DNA from: Emticicia fluvialis | Lineage (GTDB): Bacteria > Bacteroidota > Bacteroidia > Cytophagales > Spirosomataceae | Reading direction: 5' to 3' | NCBI RefSeq assembly: GCF_024793945.1 | Contig: NZ_JANUSD010000009.1 | Span: 124,001 to 188,000, forward strand | Length of the DNA stretch: 64,000 nt | Part shown: positions 44,668 to 53,612 of the stretch, piece after piece | Position numbering within the stretch: the stretch's first letter is position 1 | Layout of the letters: each line of letters opens with the position of its first letter | Made by a program: the position numbers and the translations under genes | Notes under the pieces: model-generated | The model's database searches: none | What the model was told of the DNA's origin: nothing | What the model saw: only the letters and a program-made list of their open reading frames with translations

Positions 44668-44943
44668 ATGTATTTAACTACGGAGAAAAAGGAAGAAATC
44701 TTCTCAGCGAAGGGCTTCCAGAAAAAAGCAACTGACACAGGTTCGGCCGAGTCTCAGATTGCATTATTTACTTATCGTATCGCTCATCTTACAGAACACC
44801 TTAAATCACACAAACATGACTACTCTACCAGAGCCGGTTTGTTGAAATTGGTTGGTAAACGTCGTCGTTTGCTTGATTATTTGTATAAGAAAGATATCGC
44901 CCGTTACAGAGCAATTATTGCTGAACTAGGCATCCGTAAGTAA
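44668..44943 (+). CDS. rpsO: 30S ribosomal protein S15
   Basis: A 91-residue primary rRNA-binding protein of the small subunit. Typical S15 features are TGSAESQIALFTYRIAHLTEHLKSHKHDYSTRAGLLKLVGKRRRLLDYL, here split by the usual loop. The length matches. It is followed by a strong hairpin and then pnp, the conserved rpsO-pnp order, in which the hairpin usually acts as a partial terminator or processing site. Confidence 0.97.
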   Translation: MYLTTEKKEEIFSAKGFQKKATDTGSAESQIALFTYRIAHLTEHLKSHKHDYSTRAGLLKLVGKRRRLLDYLYKKDIARYRAIIAELGIRK

Positions 44944-44949
44944 TTTTTT

Positions 44950-44988
44950 CAATCAGAGAATGATACGTCATTCTCTGATTGTCTTTTT
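44950..44988 (+). terminator. Hairpin terminator between rpsO and pnp
   Basis: A 14-bp perfect stem (CAATCAGAGAATGA / TCATTCTCTGATTG, loop TACG) is followed by GT and five T. It is a strong terminator, so pnp either depends on read-through or has its own promoter. Confidence 0.88.
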
Positions 44989-45028
44989 AGATAGTAACTT
45001 CAATTACATACATATCTATTCAGGGCTT

Positions 45029-45111
45029 TGCCGTAAGGTGGCAGGGTCGTTGAAATATCCCCGCGGAATTCGGATAGAAAATTGCCACGTCGAAAGCGGA
45101 AACGTGGTTTA
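45029..45111 (+). promoter_or_regulatory. GC-rich structured leader of pnp
   Basis: Compared with the AT-rich surroundings, this stretch before pnp is GC-rich. It contains candidate hairpins: GCC-GTAAGGT-GGC near 45040, and CCACGT/ACGTGG enclosing a purine-rich loop (CGAAAGCGGAA) near 45085-45110. No known riboswitch is recognised. It may be the RNA through which PNPase controls its own message, as in Escherichia coli. Confidence 0.4.
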
Positions 45112-45128
45112 ATACCATCAAAAAGATA

Positions 45129-47261
45129 ATGTTTAACATTCACTCAAAGACCATCGAAATGCCTGATGGCAAAGTGATTAGCCTTGAAACAGGAAAACTA
45201 GCAAGACAAGCAGACGGTTCAGTTGTAGTAAGATCAGGCAACGCCATGTTGCTGGCCACAGTAGTAGGTGCCAAAGAACACAAAGAAGGTACCGATTTCT
45301 TACCGCTGTCTGTTGACTACCAGGAGAAATTCGGTTCAGCCGGTAAAATACCCGGAAGTTTCCAACGCCGAGAAGGTCGTTTATCTGATAACGAAATTCT
45401 TATCAGCCGTTTAATTGACCGCGCTTTGCGCCCTATCTTCCCTGAAGACTACCACGCCGAAGTGCAGGTAAATGTAATCCTGATTTCTGCCGACCCTCAG
45501 GTGCAACCAGATGCGCTGGCAGCCCTGGCAGCCGCAGCAGCCATTGCCGTATCTGATTTACCGTTTAACGGCCCCATCTCTGAAGTACGCGTTGCCAAAG
45601 TTGACGGCCAGTACGTAATCAACCCTACATCTAACGAAATTGCAAAGGCTTCTGTTGATTTAATAGTAGCCGGTACACATGACAACATCATTATGGTGGA
45701 AGGCGAAGCAGACCAGTGTACCGAAGAAGAAATGATTGAAGCCATTCGCGAAGCGCACGCTGCCATTAAAGTGCAGGTAACAGCCTTGAAAGAGTTTGAA
45801 GCAGAAGTAGGCAAAACAGTAAAAAGAGAATATAATCATGAAGTACATGATACCGAGTTGAAAGACCGCATGTACAAAGAATTATATGATAAAGTATATG
45901 CCGTGTGCCAATTGGGCAGCAACCAGAAAGACGTAAGAAAAGAGAAGTTCGGAGCCATTCTGGATGAGTTTCTGGCTACGTTATCTGAAGAAGAACTGGC
46001 AGAAAAGAAATCACTCGCCAAGACCTATTACGGCGATATTCAATATTATGCCTCAAGGAATCTGGTATTAGACGAACGCAAAAGGCTGGATGGCCGTCAG
46101 CTTGACGAAATCCGACCGATATTGTGTGAAGTAGACTACCTGCCATCGGCACATGGTGCAGCCTTGTTTACACGTGGCGAAACCCAATCTTTAACTACCG
46201 CTACACTTGGTACCAAACTGGATGAAATGATTGTAGACCAGGTTATGACCTCCGGCTACAGCAAATTCTTCCTGCACTACAACTTCCCGGGTTTCTCAAC
46301 CGGAGAGGTAAAACCCAACAGAGGACCCGGACGCCGCGAAATCGGTCATGGAAATCTGGCCATGCGCTCGTTAAAGAAAATCCTTCCCCCTGAATCAGAA
46401 AACCCATATACCATTCGTGTAGTATCAGATATCCTTGAATCAAACGGTTCGTCGTCAATGGCTACTGTTTGTGCGGGCTGTCTGGCGCTGATGGATGCCG
46501 GTGTGCCCATCAAAGCTCCTATATCGGGTATTGCCATGGGTTTAATTACCAATAACGAAACCGGAAAATGGGCTGTATTGTCTGACATTCTGGGTGATGA
46601 AGACCACCTGGGCGATATGGACTTTAAAGTTACCGGTACTGAAGATGGTATCACTGCCTGCCAGATGGATATCAAAATCGGTGGTTTGTCTTTTGAAGTG
46701 CTGGAACAGGCATTGATGCAAGCCAAACAAGGCCGTATTCATATTCTTGGTAAAATGAAAGAAGCCATTGAAGCGCCAAGACCAGACCTGAAACCTCATG
46801 CACCACGTGCCTTCACCATCGTTATCGACAAAGAATTTATCGGTGCGGTTATTGGGCCAGGTGGTAAAATTGTGCAGGAGATACAGAGAGAATCGGGTGC
46901 AACAATCACCATTGAAGAAAAAGACGGAAAAGGTTATGTTTCTATTTTCTCTTCGAACGGCGAAAGCATGGAAAAAGCCAAAAGACGTGTAAACGGTATT
47001 GTGGCTCAACCGGAAGTAGGAGCAGTATATGACGCCAAAGTGAAGTCGATTCAGCCATTTGGTGCATTTGTTGAGTTCTTACCAGGTAAAGAAGGCTTAT
47101 TGCACATTTCGGAGATATCGTGGGAGCGCCTGCCAAGCATGGACGGCGTTTTAGAAATAGGAGAGGAATTGCAGGTAAAATTACTTGAAGTAGACCCTAA
47201 AACGGGTAAATTCAGACTTTCAAGAAAAGTGCTTCTTCCGAAACCGGCACCTAAACAATAA
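45129..47261 (+). CDS. pnp: Polyribonucleotide nucleotidyltransferase (PNPase)
   Basis: A 710-residue phosphate-dependent 3'-5' exoribonuclease that degrades mRNA as a trimer. Two RNase PH domains (about 1-220 and 310-540) flank a helical linker. Motifs include PGSFQRREGR, IHYNFPGFSTGEVKPNRGPGRR-type substrate residues (here HYNFPGFSTGEVKPNRGPG), and SGIAMGLI with DHLGDMDFKVTGT. The KH domain has GPGGKIVQEIQRESGATI, and the S1 domain starts YDAKVKSIQPFGAFVEFLPG. All catalytic regions are intact. It follows rpsO after a terminator and a structured leader. Confidence 0.97.
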   Translation: MFNIHSKTIEMPDGKVISLETGKLARQADGSVVVRSGNAMLLATVVGAKEHKEGTDFLPLSVDYQEKFGSAGKIPGSFQRREGRLSDNEILISRLIDRALRPIFPEDYHAEVQVNVILISADPQVQPDALAALAAAAAIAVSDLPFNGPISEVRVAKVDGQYVINPTSNEIAKASVDLIVAGTHDNIIMVEGEADQCTEEEMIEAIREAHAAIKVQVTALKEFEAEVGKTVKREYNHEVHDTELKDRMYKELYDKVYAVCQLGSNQKDVRKEKFGAILDEFLATLSEEELAEKKSLAKTYYGDIQYYASRNLVLDERKRLDGRQLDEIRPILCEVDYLPSAHGAALFTRGETQSLTTATLGTKLDEMIVDQVMTSGYSKFFLHYNFPGFSTGEVKPNRGPGRREIGHGNLAMRSLKKILPPESENPYTIRVVSDILESNGSSSMATVCAGCLALMDAGVPIKAPISGIAMGLITNNETGKWAVLSDILGDEDHLGDMDFKVTGTEDGITACQMDIKIGGLSFEVLEQALMQAKQGRIHILGKMKEAIEAPRPDLKPHAPRAFTIVIDKEFIGAVIGPGGKIVQEIQRESGATITIEEKDGKGYVSIFSSNGESMEKAKRRVNGIVAQPEVGAVYDAKVKSIQPFGAFVEFLPGKEGLLHISEISWERLPSMDGVLEIGEELQVKLLEVDPKTGKFRLSRKVLLPKPAPKQ

Positions 47262-47392
47262 TCAGCCGATTATTATTTAAATAATGGACAATTGATGGCG
47301 TTCAGGCGGCTTTAAATAAAGCGAACTGATACTACAAATTAATTGTTCATTATTATAAGCATACGATTAAAAATTAACGTTAATAAAGAAAT

Positions 47393-47400
47393 TAGTTTTG
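47393..47400 (+). promoter_or_regulatory. -7 element of rpoD
   Basis: TAGTTTTG matches TAnnTTTG about 75 bases before the gene. There is no clear TTTG partner upstream, so support is partial. Confidence 0.4.
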
Positions 47401-47475
47401 GGAGACCCATTGATTATTATCTGTTAGTATTCAGTACTCTTAAAAACACTTCATAAAACTGTTCACTGACTTAAT

Positions 47476-48339
47476 ATGCGCCAGCTAAAAATTAGTAAGC
47501 AAATTACCAATCGTGAGAGCCAATCTCTCGATAAATATCTACAAGAAATTGGTAAGGTAGATTTGCTGACTCCTGATGAGGAAGTAATACTTGCTCAAAA
47601 AATCCGTGACGGAGACCAACTTTCACTGGAGCGCTTAACTAAAGCTAACCTTCGTTTCGTGGTTTCTGTTGCCAAGCAATATCAGAATCAGGGGCTTTCG
47701 TTGGGTGACTTAATCAATGAGGGTAACCTTGGGCTTATAAAAGCTGCACAAAGATTTGACGAAACCCGCGGTTTCAAGTTCATTTCTTATGCAGTATGGT
47801 GGATTCGTCAGTCTATCCTGCAGGCATTGGCCGAGCAATCGCGTATTGTTCGTTTGCCACTCAACCGTGTGGGTTCATTGAATAAAATCTCTAAAACTTT
47901 CTCAGATCTTGAGCAAAAGTTTGAAAGAGAGCCTTCTCCGGAAGAATTGGCCGAGGTACTTGAAATTACAGCTGCCGAGGTTATTGATACACTTAAAATT
48001 TCAGGTCGCCACGTATCGGTAGATGCACCGTTTGTTCAGGGTGAAGAAAACAGCCTGTTAGACGTACTGGAAAACGACAGCGAAGAAAAACCAGACCAGG
48101 GTCTGATTAACGACTCGCTGCGCCGCGAGGTAATGAGAGCGCTTTCTACCCTTACACAACGTGAAGCCGAGGTAATAACCTATTATTTTGGGTTAAACGG
48201 TGAGCAGGCCATGACGTTGGAAGAGATTGGCGAGAAATTTAACCTGACACGCGAACGCGTACGTCAGATTAAAGAAAAAGCCATCCGCCGTTTACGTCAA
48301 ACCTCAAGAAGCAAAGCCCTTAAGGCTTACTTAGGCTAA
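47476..48339 (+). CDS. rpoD: Principal RNA polymerase sigma factor
   Basis: A 287-residue primary sigma factor of the short Bacteroidota type. It starts MRQLKISKQITNRESQSLDKYLQEIG (region 1.2) without region 1.1. Region 2 has SLGDLINEGNLGLIKAAQRFD and GFKFISYAVWWIRQSI. Region 3 and region 4 follow, with LEEIGEKFNLTRERVRQIKEK as the helix-turn-helix that contacts the -33 element. This protein is what recognises the TTTG / TAnnTTTG promoters described elsewhere in this window. It has its own terminator. Confidence 0.96.
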   Translation: MRQLKISKQITNRESQSLDKYLQEIGKVDLLTPDEEVILAQKIRDGDQLSLERLTKANLRFVVSVAKQYQNQGLSLGDLINEGNLGLIKAAQRFDETRGFKFISYAVWWIRQSILQALAEQSRIVRLPLNRVGSLNKISKTFSDLEQKFEREPSPEELAEVLEITAAEVIDTLKISGRHVSVDAPFVQGEENSLLDVLENDSEEKPDQGLINDSLRREVMRALSTLTQREAEVITYYFGLNGEQAMTLEEIGEKFNLTRERVRQIKEKAIRRLRQTSRSKALKAYLG

Positions 48340-48364
48340 AAATTACCTATTTTTTGAATATCAG

Positions 48365-48391
48365 AAAGGTACGATTCTCGTGCCTTTTTTT
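48365..48391 (+). terminator. Terminator between rpoD and menD
   Basis: AAGGTACGA pairs with TCGTGCCTT around a TTC loop (one T-G pair) and runs into seven or more T. The menD ATG follows eight bases later. Confidence 0.85.
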
Positions 48392-48398
48392 GTATAAA

Positions 48399-50126
48399 AT
48401 GATGGCTATTCTGCAACCAATCCATAATATTGCCGAAATCTGTGCAAGAAAAAACGTAAAAACGGCTATTCTTTGCCCGGGTTCGCGAAGTGCAGCGCTA
48501 ACAATATCTATGGCGCGGCACCCTGCCATAAAGACGTATAGCATCAGCGATGAACGGTCGGCCGGCTTTATCGGTCTTGGCATTGCCCAAAGTACAGGCG
48601 AAACCGTTTCGTTGGTTTGTACGTCTGGCACGGCAGCTTATAATCTGGCCCCGGCTGTGGCCGAAGCCTATTTTCAGGAGATTCCGCTACTGGTTTTAAC
48701 GGCAGACCGCCCGGCAGAGTGGATTCATCAGTATGACGGACAGACCATCTATCAGGAAAACATTTTTGGTAAACACGTAAAGAAGAGTTTTCAGCTTCCA
48801 TCAGACTACAGCCACCCTGATGCCGTTTGGCACATAGAAAGAGTAGTAAACGAAGCCATTAACCTTTCTCAGGCTCAGCCCAAAGGCCCTGTGCATATCA
48901 ATGTGCCTATCAGAGAGCCCTTTTATCCTGCTGAGGGCGAGGTGGTGCAATTCAACCGCCATGTCCGGATCATTGAACAGATTGCTGCCACAAAAAAGCT
49001 TTCCAATAGTTTTTTTGAAACGTTTTACGATATCTGGAATCAATCAGGCAGAAAACTGATTATTGTTGGGCAGCAACAGAACGAAAAGTTAGGCGAGATA
49101 CTTAAAAATATTTCTGATGAGTTTGGTATCCCGGTTTTGAGCGATGTTATTTCAAACGCCGGTTTTGAAGGGGCCATTACTGCGCATGATGTGTTTCTGT
49201 CATCTAAAAATGAGGCATTTCTTGAGTCATTGGCTCCGGATTTACTCATTACCTGCGGTAAATCGGTTATTTCAAAGAATCTCAAGCTCTTTATACGTAA
49301 ATACCAGCCACGTTTTCATTTTCATGTGCAGGAGAACCCGGATTTGATTGACCCGTTCCAGACACTTACCCATAAACTGGAAGTGCAGGAGCAGTATTTC
49401 TTTGAAACGCTCTTCAGCGACCTTGACATTCAGAAATTCAAAGAGGGTGACGACGACGACGACAGTTCGTATCTGGCACGCTGGCAGGCAGCTGATCAGC
49501 TAGCAGGAGTGAAGCTGGGTAAATTCCTGGCTGATACTACTTTCTCTGAGTTTAAGGCTTTAAAAACAACCATTGAGCAGCTTCCTGAGCATTCGGTATT
49601 TCATTTAGGAAACAGCATGCCTGTGAGATACGCCAATCTTATCGGCTTGCCATACAACACACATACATTGGTTTTTGCCAACAGAGGCACCAGTGGTATA
49701 GATGGCATATTGAGTTCGGCGGTTGGCAATGCTTTGGCGACAGATAAGCTGGTGGTTTGTCTGATTGGAGACGTTTCTTTCTTTTATGACCGAAACGCTT
49801 TCTGGAACAACTACCTGCCTGCCAACCTGCGTGTGGTGCTGGTAAATAACCAGGGCGGTAATATTTTCAGAATCATTGACGGCCCTAACAGACAGGCAGA
49901 ACTGAAAGACTACTTTGTAACACACCAGAACCTGAATGCCAAAAGAACCTGTGCCGATGCCGGAATAACTTATATGGCAGCCACCCAAGAACAAGAGCTG
50001 AAAGCATTATTGCCCGATTTCTATGCAGAAGCCCAAAAACCCAAACTGCTGGAAATATTTGTGGATGGAGAAGTGAGTACACAGGTATTCAGAGATTATA
50101 AAAATCTATTTGCAGACTTCTCTTAA
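48399..50126 (+). CDS. menD: 2-succinyl-5-enolpyruvyl-6-hydroxy-3-cyclohexene-1-carboxylate synthase
   Basis: MenD is the thiamine-diphosphate enzyme that joins isochorismate and 2-oxoglutarate in menaquinone synthesis. The 575-residue protein has TAILCPGSRSAALT, VCTSGTAAYNLAPAVAEAYF, PLLVLTADRPAEW and the C-terminal cofactor domain (GDVSFFYDRNAFWNN, VLVNNQGGNIFRI). ATG at 48399 (or 48402) is chosen; the frame extends to a TTG at 48354 inside the rpoD terminator region. Its last 21 bases overlap the convergent TPR lipoprotein gene. No other men gene is in the window. Confidence 0.94.
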   Translation: MMAILQPIHNIAEICARKNVKTAILCPGSRSAALTISMARHPAIKTYSISDERSAGFIGLGIAQSTGETVSLVCTSGTAAYNLAPAVAEAYFQEIPLLVLTADRPAEWIHQYDGQTIYQENIFGKHVKKSFQLPSDYSHPDAVWHIERVVNEAINLSQAQPKGPVHINVPIREPFYPAEGEVVQFNRHVRIIEQIAATKKLSNSFFETFYDIWNQSGRKLIIVGQQQNEKLGEILKNISDEFGIPVLSDVISNAGFEGAITAHDVFLSSKNEAFLESLAPDLLITCGKSVISKNLKLFIRKYQPRFHFHVQENPDLIDPFQTLTHKLEVQEQYFFETLFSDLDIQKFKEGDDDDDSSYLARWQAADQLAGVKLGKFLADTTFSEFKALKTTIEQLPEHSVFHLGNSMPVRYANLIGLPYNTHTLVFANRGTSGIDGILSSAVGNALATDKLVVCLIGDVSFFYDRNAFWNNYLPANLRVVLVNNQGGNIFRIIDGPNRQAELKDYFVTHQNLNAKRTCADAGITYMAATQEQELKALLPDFYAEAQKPKLLEIFVDGEVSTQVFRDYKNLFADFS

Positions 50127-51134
50127 GCGCTGCTCAGATTTACTCTCGTTCAACTTTGCACCAGTTTGCCAGTATTGACATGCTTTGGCTTTGTTGCCGT
50201 TCAGCAATGAGGCTTCACCTAAATAGTAATTTATCAATTCAACACCCGGGTCGAGCCTCTCGGCCTTTTCAAAATTGGCCAGGGCTTTGCTATAATTTTT
50301 ACTCAGCAACTCATAAACACCCATGTTTCTAATAGCCCAGGCATTATTGACTTCCAATGCCGATTCAATCAGTTGTTTGCCTTCAGGCAGTTTTCCGGTA
50401 TTCAACAGGTAATATCCTTTATTATTTTTATACAATACACTTTTGTTGATGGCAATGGCTTTATCAACCAGTTCAATAGCCTTGGTGAAGTTGCCTTCAT
50501 TGGCATAAATCAGGCTCAGGTTATTTAGTGCGAAATCCTGTTTCGGGTTAATGGCAATGGCTTTTTCAAAATTCTGTCTGGCCTGGCTAAAGTTCTTCTC
50601 CTGATAATTGATAACACCCAGGTTAGTTAATGCCATATCATTTTCAGGTTGCAGTTGTAAAGCTTTCTGTAAAGCCTGTGTAGCCTGCGGGAAATTGCTT
50701 TTTTGTATCAGCGCATTGCTCAGTGTAACATAGTAGAAAGATGAATCCTTATAATACCTCTCAATAGATTTTAGTAAGGATATAGATGCATCCAAGCCGT
50801 CGCTGTTCGATAATGCCTCAGCCAGATTGTATTTAGCCAGCATGAAATCAGAATCTAGCGATACTGCCTTTTCAAAATCAGCAATGGCTCCGCCCAGATT
50901 GCCAATAGCTAACTTAGCCGTTCCTCTGTTATTATAGGCATCGGCAAAGGTGGGGGTTTTCTCTATGGCCTCACTAAAAAAATCAATTGCCTTTTTATAT
51001 TCTGCCTTTTTATAGGCTGCATTGCCCTGAATAAAGAATAACTCAGCATCTTTTTCGTTTCTTGAGCAAGCAACCAAAAGAGCAACAGTACAGAAAGTAA
51101 ATAACTTTATAAAAGTATTGAAAGTGTAATTCAT
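50106..51134 (-). CDS. TPR lipoprotein
   Basis: A 342-residue protein with a lipoprotein signal (LLVAC lipobox at residues about 19-23), so it is anchored in a membrane facing the periplasm. The rest is about eight TPR repeats, each with the A-N/Y-x-x-G...A pattern: AYKKAEYKKAIDFFSEAIEKTP, NNRGTAKLAIGNLGGAIADFEKAV, TNLGVINYQEKNFSQARQNFEKAI and NYSKALANFEKAERLDPG. Such proteins usually scaffold other envelope proteins; the partner is unknown. It is convergent with menD, overlapping its end by 21 bases. Confidence 0.85.
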   Translation of the reverse strand: MNYTFNTFIKLFTFCTVALLVACSRNEKDAELFFIQGNAAYKKAEYKKAIDFFSEAIEKTPTFADAYNNRGTAKLAIGNLGGAIADFEKAVSLDSDFMLAKYNLAEALSNSDGLDASISLLKSIERYYKDSSFYYVTLSNALIQKSNFPQATQALQKALQLQPENDMALTNLGVINYQEKNFSQARQNFEKAIAINPKQDFALNNLSLIYANEGNFTKAIELVDKAIAINKSVLYKNNKGYYLLNTGKLPEGKQLIESALEVNNAWAIRNMGVYELLSKNYSKALANFEKAERLDPGVELINYYLGEASLLNGNKAKACQYWQTGAKLNESKSEQRLREVCK

Positions 51135-51236
51135 ATTAAAATAATAATAAGTAATATTGTTTTTTACCCAATTGCTTTTACAACAGGCAAAACTTGCGTA
51201 AAATTGTGCCTCAAAATTGAAACTTCATAGACAACA

Positions 51237-51479
51237 ATGAAATTTATAAAAGAAATTCCGAATAATTACTGCAAGGCATCACTATATGCCTGGAACAACA
51301 AGTTTATTATTAAGTTTGAAGCAGGTATGTATGAACAGACTTATAAAGTGAGCGAATATGACATATCTGGTGAAGACGAAATTGAAGAAATGCTGGGCGA
51401 CTCGTTTATGGAAAAGGTAGTGAAGCGTTTCAAAGATATGTCTGAAGACTTTGAGTTGATACTGGACTCGGTTGATTAA
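51237..51479 (+). CDS. Conserved-looking 80-residue protein of unknown function
   Basis: Function unknown. The acidic protein begins MKFIKEIPNNYCKASLYAWNN, has strands IIKFEAGMYEQTYKVSEYD and a C-terminal helix EEMLGDSFMEKVVKRFKDMSEDF. Such a small alpha/beta protein is common as a hypothetical in Bacteroidota. No signal or membrane segment. The start is a plain ATG. It is divergent from the TPR lipoprotein gene and convergent with the M61 peptidase gene. Confidence 0.7.
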   Translation: MKFIKEIPNNYCKASLYAWNNKFIIKFEAGMYEQTYKVSEYDISGEDEIEEMLGDSFMEKVVKRFKDMSEDFELILDSVD

Positions 51480-51485
51480 AAAAAG

Positions 51486-51517
51486 ATAGGGTTCAAATCA
51501 GCCGATTTGAACCCTAT
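51486..51517 (-). terminator. Terminator of the M61 peptidase gene
   Basis: A 14-bp stem (ATAGGGTTCAAATC / GATTTGAACCCTAT, loop AGCC). On the minus strand it is followed by seven T, so it mainly ends the peptidase gene and also may end the 80-residue gene. Confidence 0.85.
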
Positions 51518-51534
51518 AATAAACTTTTACTTTA

Positions 51535-53343
51535 TTATTTTATCCAAAGCCACTTTTTATATAGCATATCTTGTTCAGGCGTTGGGTTGGCTACTTTTTC
51601 AAGTTTAAATTTAGCTGCCGGATTCGCCATCAGGGTTACGTCATAAGTAAATTCCCGGCCAAAGCGTTTTACTTTCACTTTCACCACGTCTCCAACTTTT
51701 TTATCAGTAATATAATTGCCAACCGGATACTTGTTACCATCAACTTCCAGAATCTCATCATTTACGTTTAAACCTCCATCGTAAGCAGAGGCACCTTTCA
51801 AAACCGTGGCAATTTTATTAGTGTTAGGTGCCATGGTTACGCCAAGAAACGGCGTTTTGGTGTCATATTCCTTTACGGTTTTCAGGCCAACGTATTTAAA
51901 GAAAGCGTCATAATCAATGGCATCGGTGCTCCATACATATTTCTGAAAGAACGCTTGCATGCTTTTGCCTGCCACTTTCTCGCAAGCCGCCTGAAACTCT
52001 TCATCTTTATAACCACGGCCCTGTTTGATGTAATACTCGCTCCAAAGCAATTTAAACACATCATCCAGGCTTTTCTGGCCTTTTGTTTCACCAATAATGT
52101 ATAAGTTAATCAATCCACCTAAAACGCCACCTTTATTGTAATAAGAGATAGTGCTGTTGGCAGAGTTTTCGTTGGGGCGATAATACTTAATCCAGGCGTC
52201 CCAGCTTGCTTCAGCTACTGACTGTACCTGCTGGCCGGGTTGGTTTTCAATACCTGCAATAGAAGATGCTGTTCTATCTTCAAATTCTTTTGGGGTAATA
52301 AGGCCCGCTCTTAGCAAAATGTGGTTCTGATAAAATGACGTGAATCCCTCTGCTACCCAAAGCATGTGCGTATAGTTCTCGTTGTCATAATCAAATGGCC
52401 CAAGGGCAATTGGTCTGATACGCTTTACATTCCACAAGTGAAAATACTCATGGGCTATCAGGCCCATAAAACCTTTAAAGCCTGCCTCGCTGGCGTAAGC
52501 ATTTGGTGATGTCTGACAGGTAGTAGAGTTGAGGTGTTCAAGCCCGCCACCAATACCCGGCAGGTGATGAATAATAAAGGTGTAATCTTTGCAGGGGTGC
52601 AAACCTACAACTGTGGCCGCTGCTTCGGTTACTTTCTTGTACGCCTCTGTTACTTTCTGCTCGTCATATTGCAGCGGGCCGTTGCTATACATGGCAACTG
52701 AATGCGGAATGTTCTGAATCTCGAAAGTCAGCACCTTGTGTGTTCCAATTTCAATGGGGCTGTCAACCACCATATCAAAGTCGGGGGCAAAGAACGTGTT
52801 TTCAGCACCACTTACCTTCTTTAGGCCTGTTGAGATGGAGTTCCAGCCGGTATAAGGCTTAATGGCAATTGTAGAAGGATATTTTTTCAGCTGCGGCACA
52901 TACATAAATACACTGGCGCCGTTCAGATAACCATGGGTGTCGTCGAGAAAACTGGTGCGCACGCTTAGCTCAAAAGCATAAACTTTATAGTTCACCGTCA
53001 CTTCGTTAGCGCCATTGGAATAAACGCGCCACGTATTTTTATTAATTTTTTCGGCCTTTACTTTTCTGGCGTCGGCTATTGCTTCAAAGACTTCCACATT
53101 TTTGGCGTACTCACGCATCAGGTAAGAGCCGGGAGTCCAGACAGGCATTTTAAAATCAACATAAGCTTTTTGGGCAAGTTCTTTTATTTTCCTGATGTTG
53201 GCCAGCTTCATACTTACCTCAAAATAGTGAGTCGACGGGCGGCTCATCGAAAGTGAGTAGTTGATGTGGGTGGTTTGCGCATTGAGATAAGAAAAAGATA
53301 ATAAAGCGAAGATTAAAATGAGAAGAAATGATTTTTTTTTCAT
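51535..53343 (-). CDS. Secreted M61-family aminopeptidase with PDZ domain
   Basis: A 602-residue exported zinc peptidase of the glycyl-aminopeptidase family. It starts with a signal peptide (cleaved near LNAQ). The N-terminal beta domain (about 25-190) contains MPVWTPGSYLMREYAKNVE. The thermolysin-like catalytic domain has HEYFHLWNVKRIRP near residue 300 (HExxH) and WVAEGFTSFYQNHILLR about 30 residues later, with the third zinc ligand Glu. The C-terminal PDZ domain (about 490-570) starts FLGVTMAPNTNKI and contains GLNVNDEILEVDG. It probably works in the periplasm or on the surface. It is a single gene. Confidence 0.92.
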   Translation of the reverse strand: MKKKSFLLILIFALLSFSYLNAQTTHINYSLSMSRPSTHYFEVSMKLANIRKIKELAQKAYVDFKMPVWTPGSYLMREYAKNVEVFEAIADARKVKAEKINKNTWRVYSNGANEVTVNYKVYAFELSVRTSFLDDTHGYLNGASVFMYVPQLKKYPSTIAIKPYTGWNSISTGLKKVSGAENTFFAPDFDMVVDSPIEIGTHKVLTFEIQNIPHSVAMYSNGPLQYDEQKVTEAYKKVTEAAATVVGLHPCKDYTFIIHHLPGIGGGLEHLNSTTCQTSPNAYASEAGFKGFMGLIAHEYFHLWNVKRIRPIALGPFDYDNENYTHMLWVAEGFTSFYQNHILLRAGLITPKEFEDRTASSIAGIENQPGQQVQSVAEASWDAWIKYYRPNENSANSTISYYNKGGVLGGLINLYIIGETKGQKSLDDVFKLLWSEYYIKQGRGYKDEEFQAACEKVAGKSMQAFFQKYVWSTDAIDYDAFFKYVGLKTVKEYDTKTPFLGVTMAPNTNKIATVLKGASAYDGGLNVNDEILEVDGNKYPVGNYITDKKVGDVVKVKVKRFGREFTYDVTLMANPAAKFKLEKVANPTPEQDMLYKKWLWIK

Positions 53344-53483
53344 TTTGTCAATGGGTTATTTGATTTGTTGATGTAAGAAAACAATTTTTTTTTCTGACAT
53401 ACGTTTTTTGCTTGAAATTACTTCTATTTTTCTTCTTTCACAAAAAATGACATTCTCTTTGGATTAAACTTTTATCTTTCAGA

Positions 53484-53515
53484 TTGTTAATTTTTACTTT
53501 CAATAGCTACCTTTG
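53484..53515 (+). promoter_or_regulatory. Promoter of the TPR-barrel operon
   Basis: TTG (53484-53486), 21 bases, TACCTTTG (53508-53515): a good Bacteroidota-type promoter, about 100 bases before the 1003-residue TPR gene. Confidence 0.55.
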
Positions 53516-53612
53516 GTCATAATTGATCTGAGCACTTTTGCTATCGGTATTACTGACCCCAAATATTGACTCTTAAAAATATTCCCCCGGGGGTTGGGGA
53601 ATTTCAGACCCT

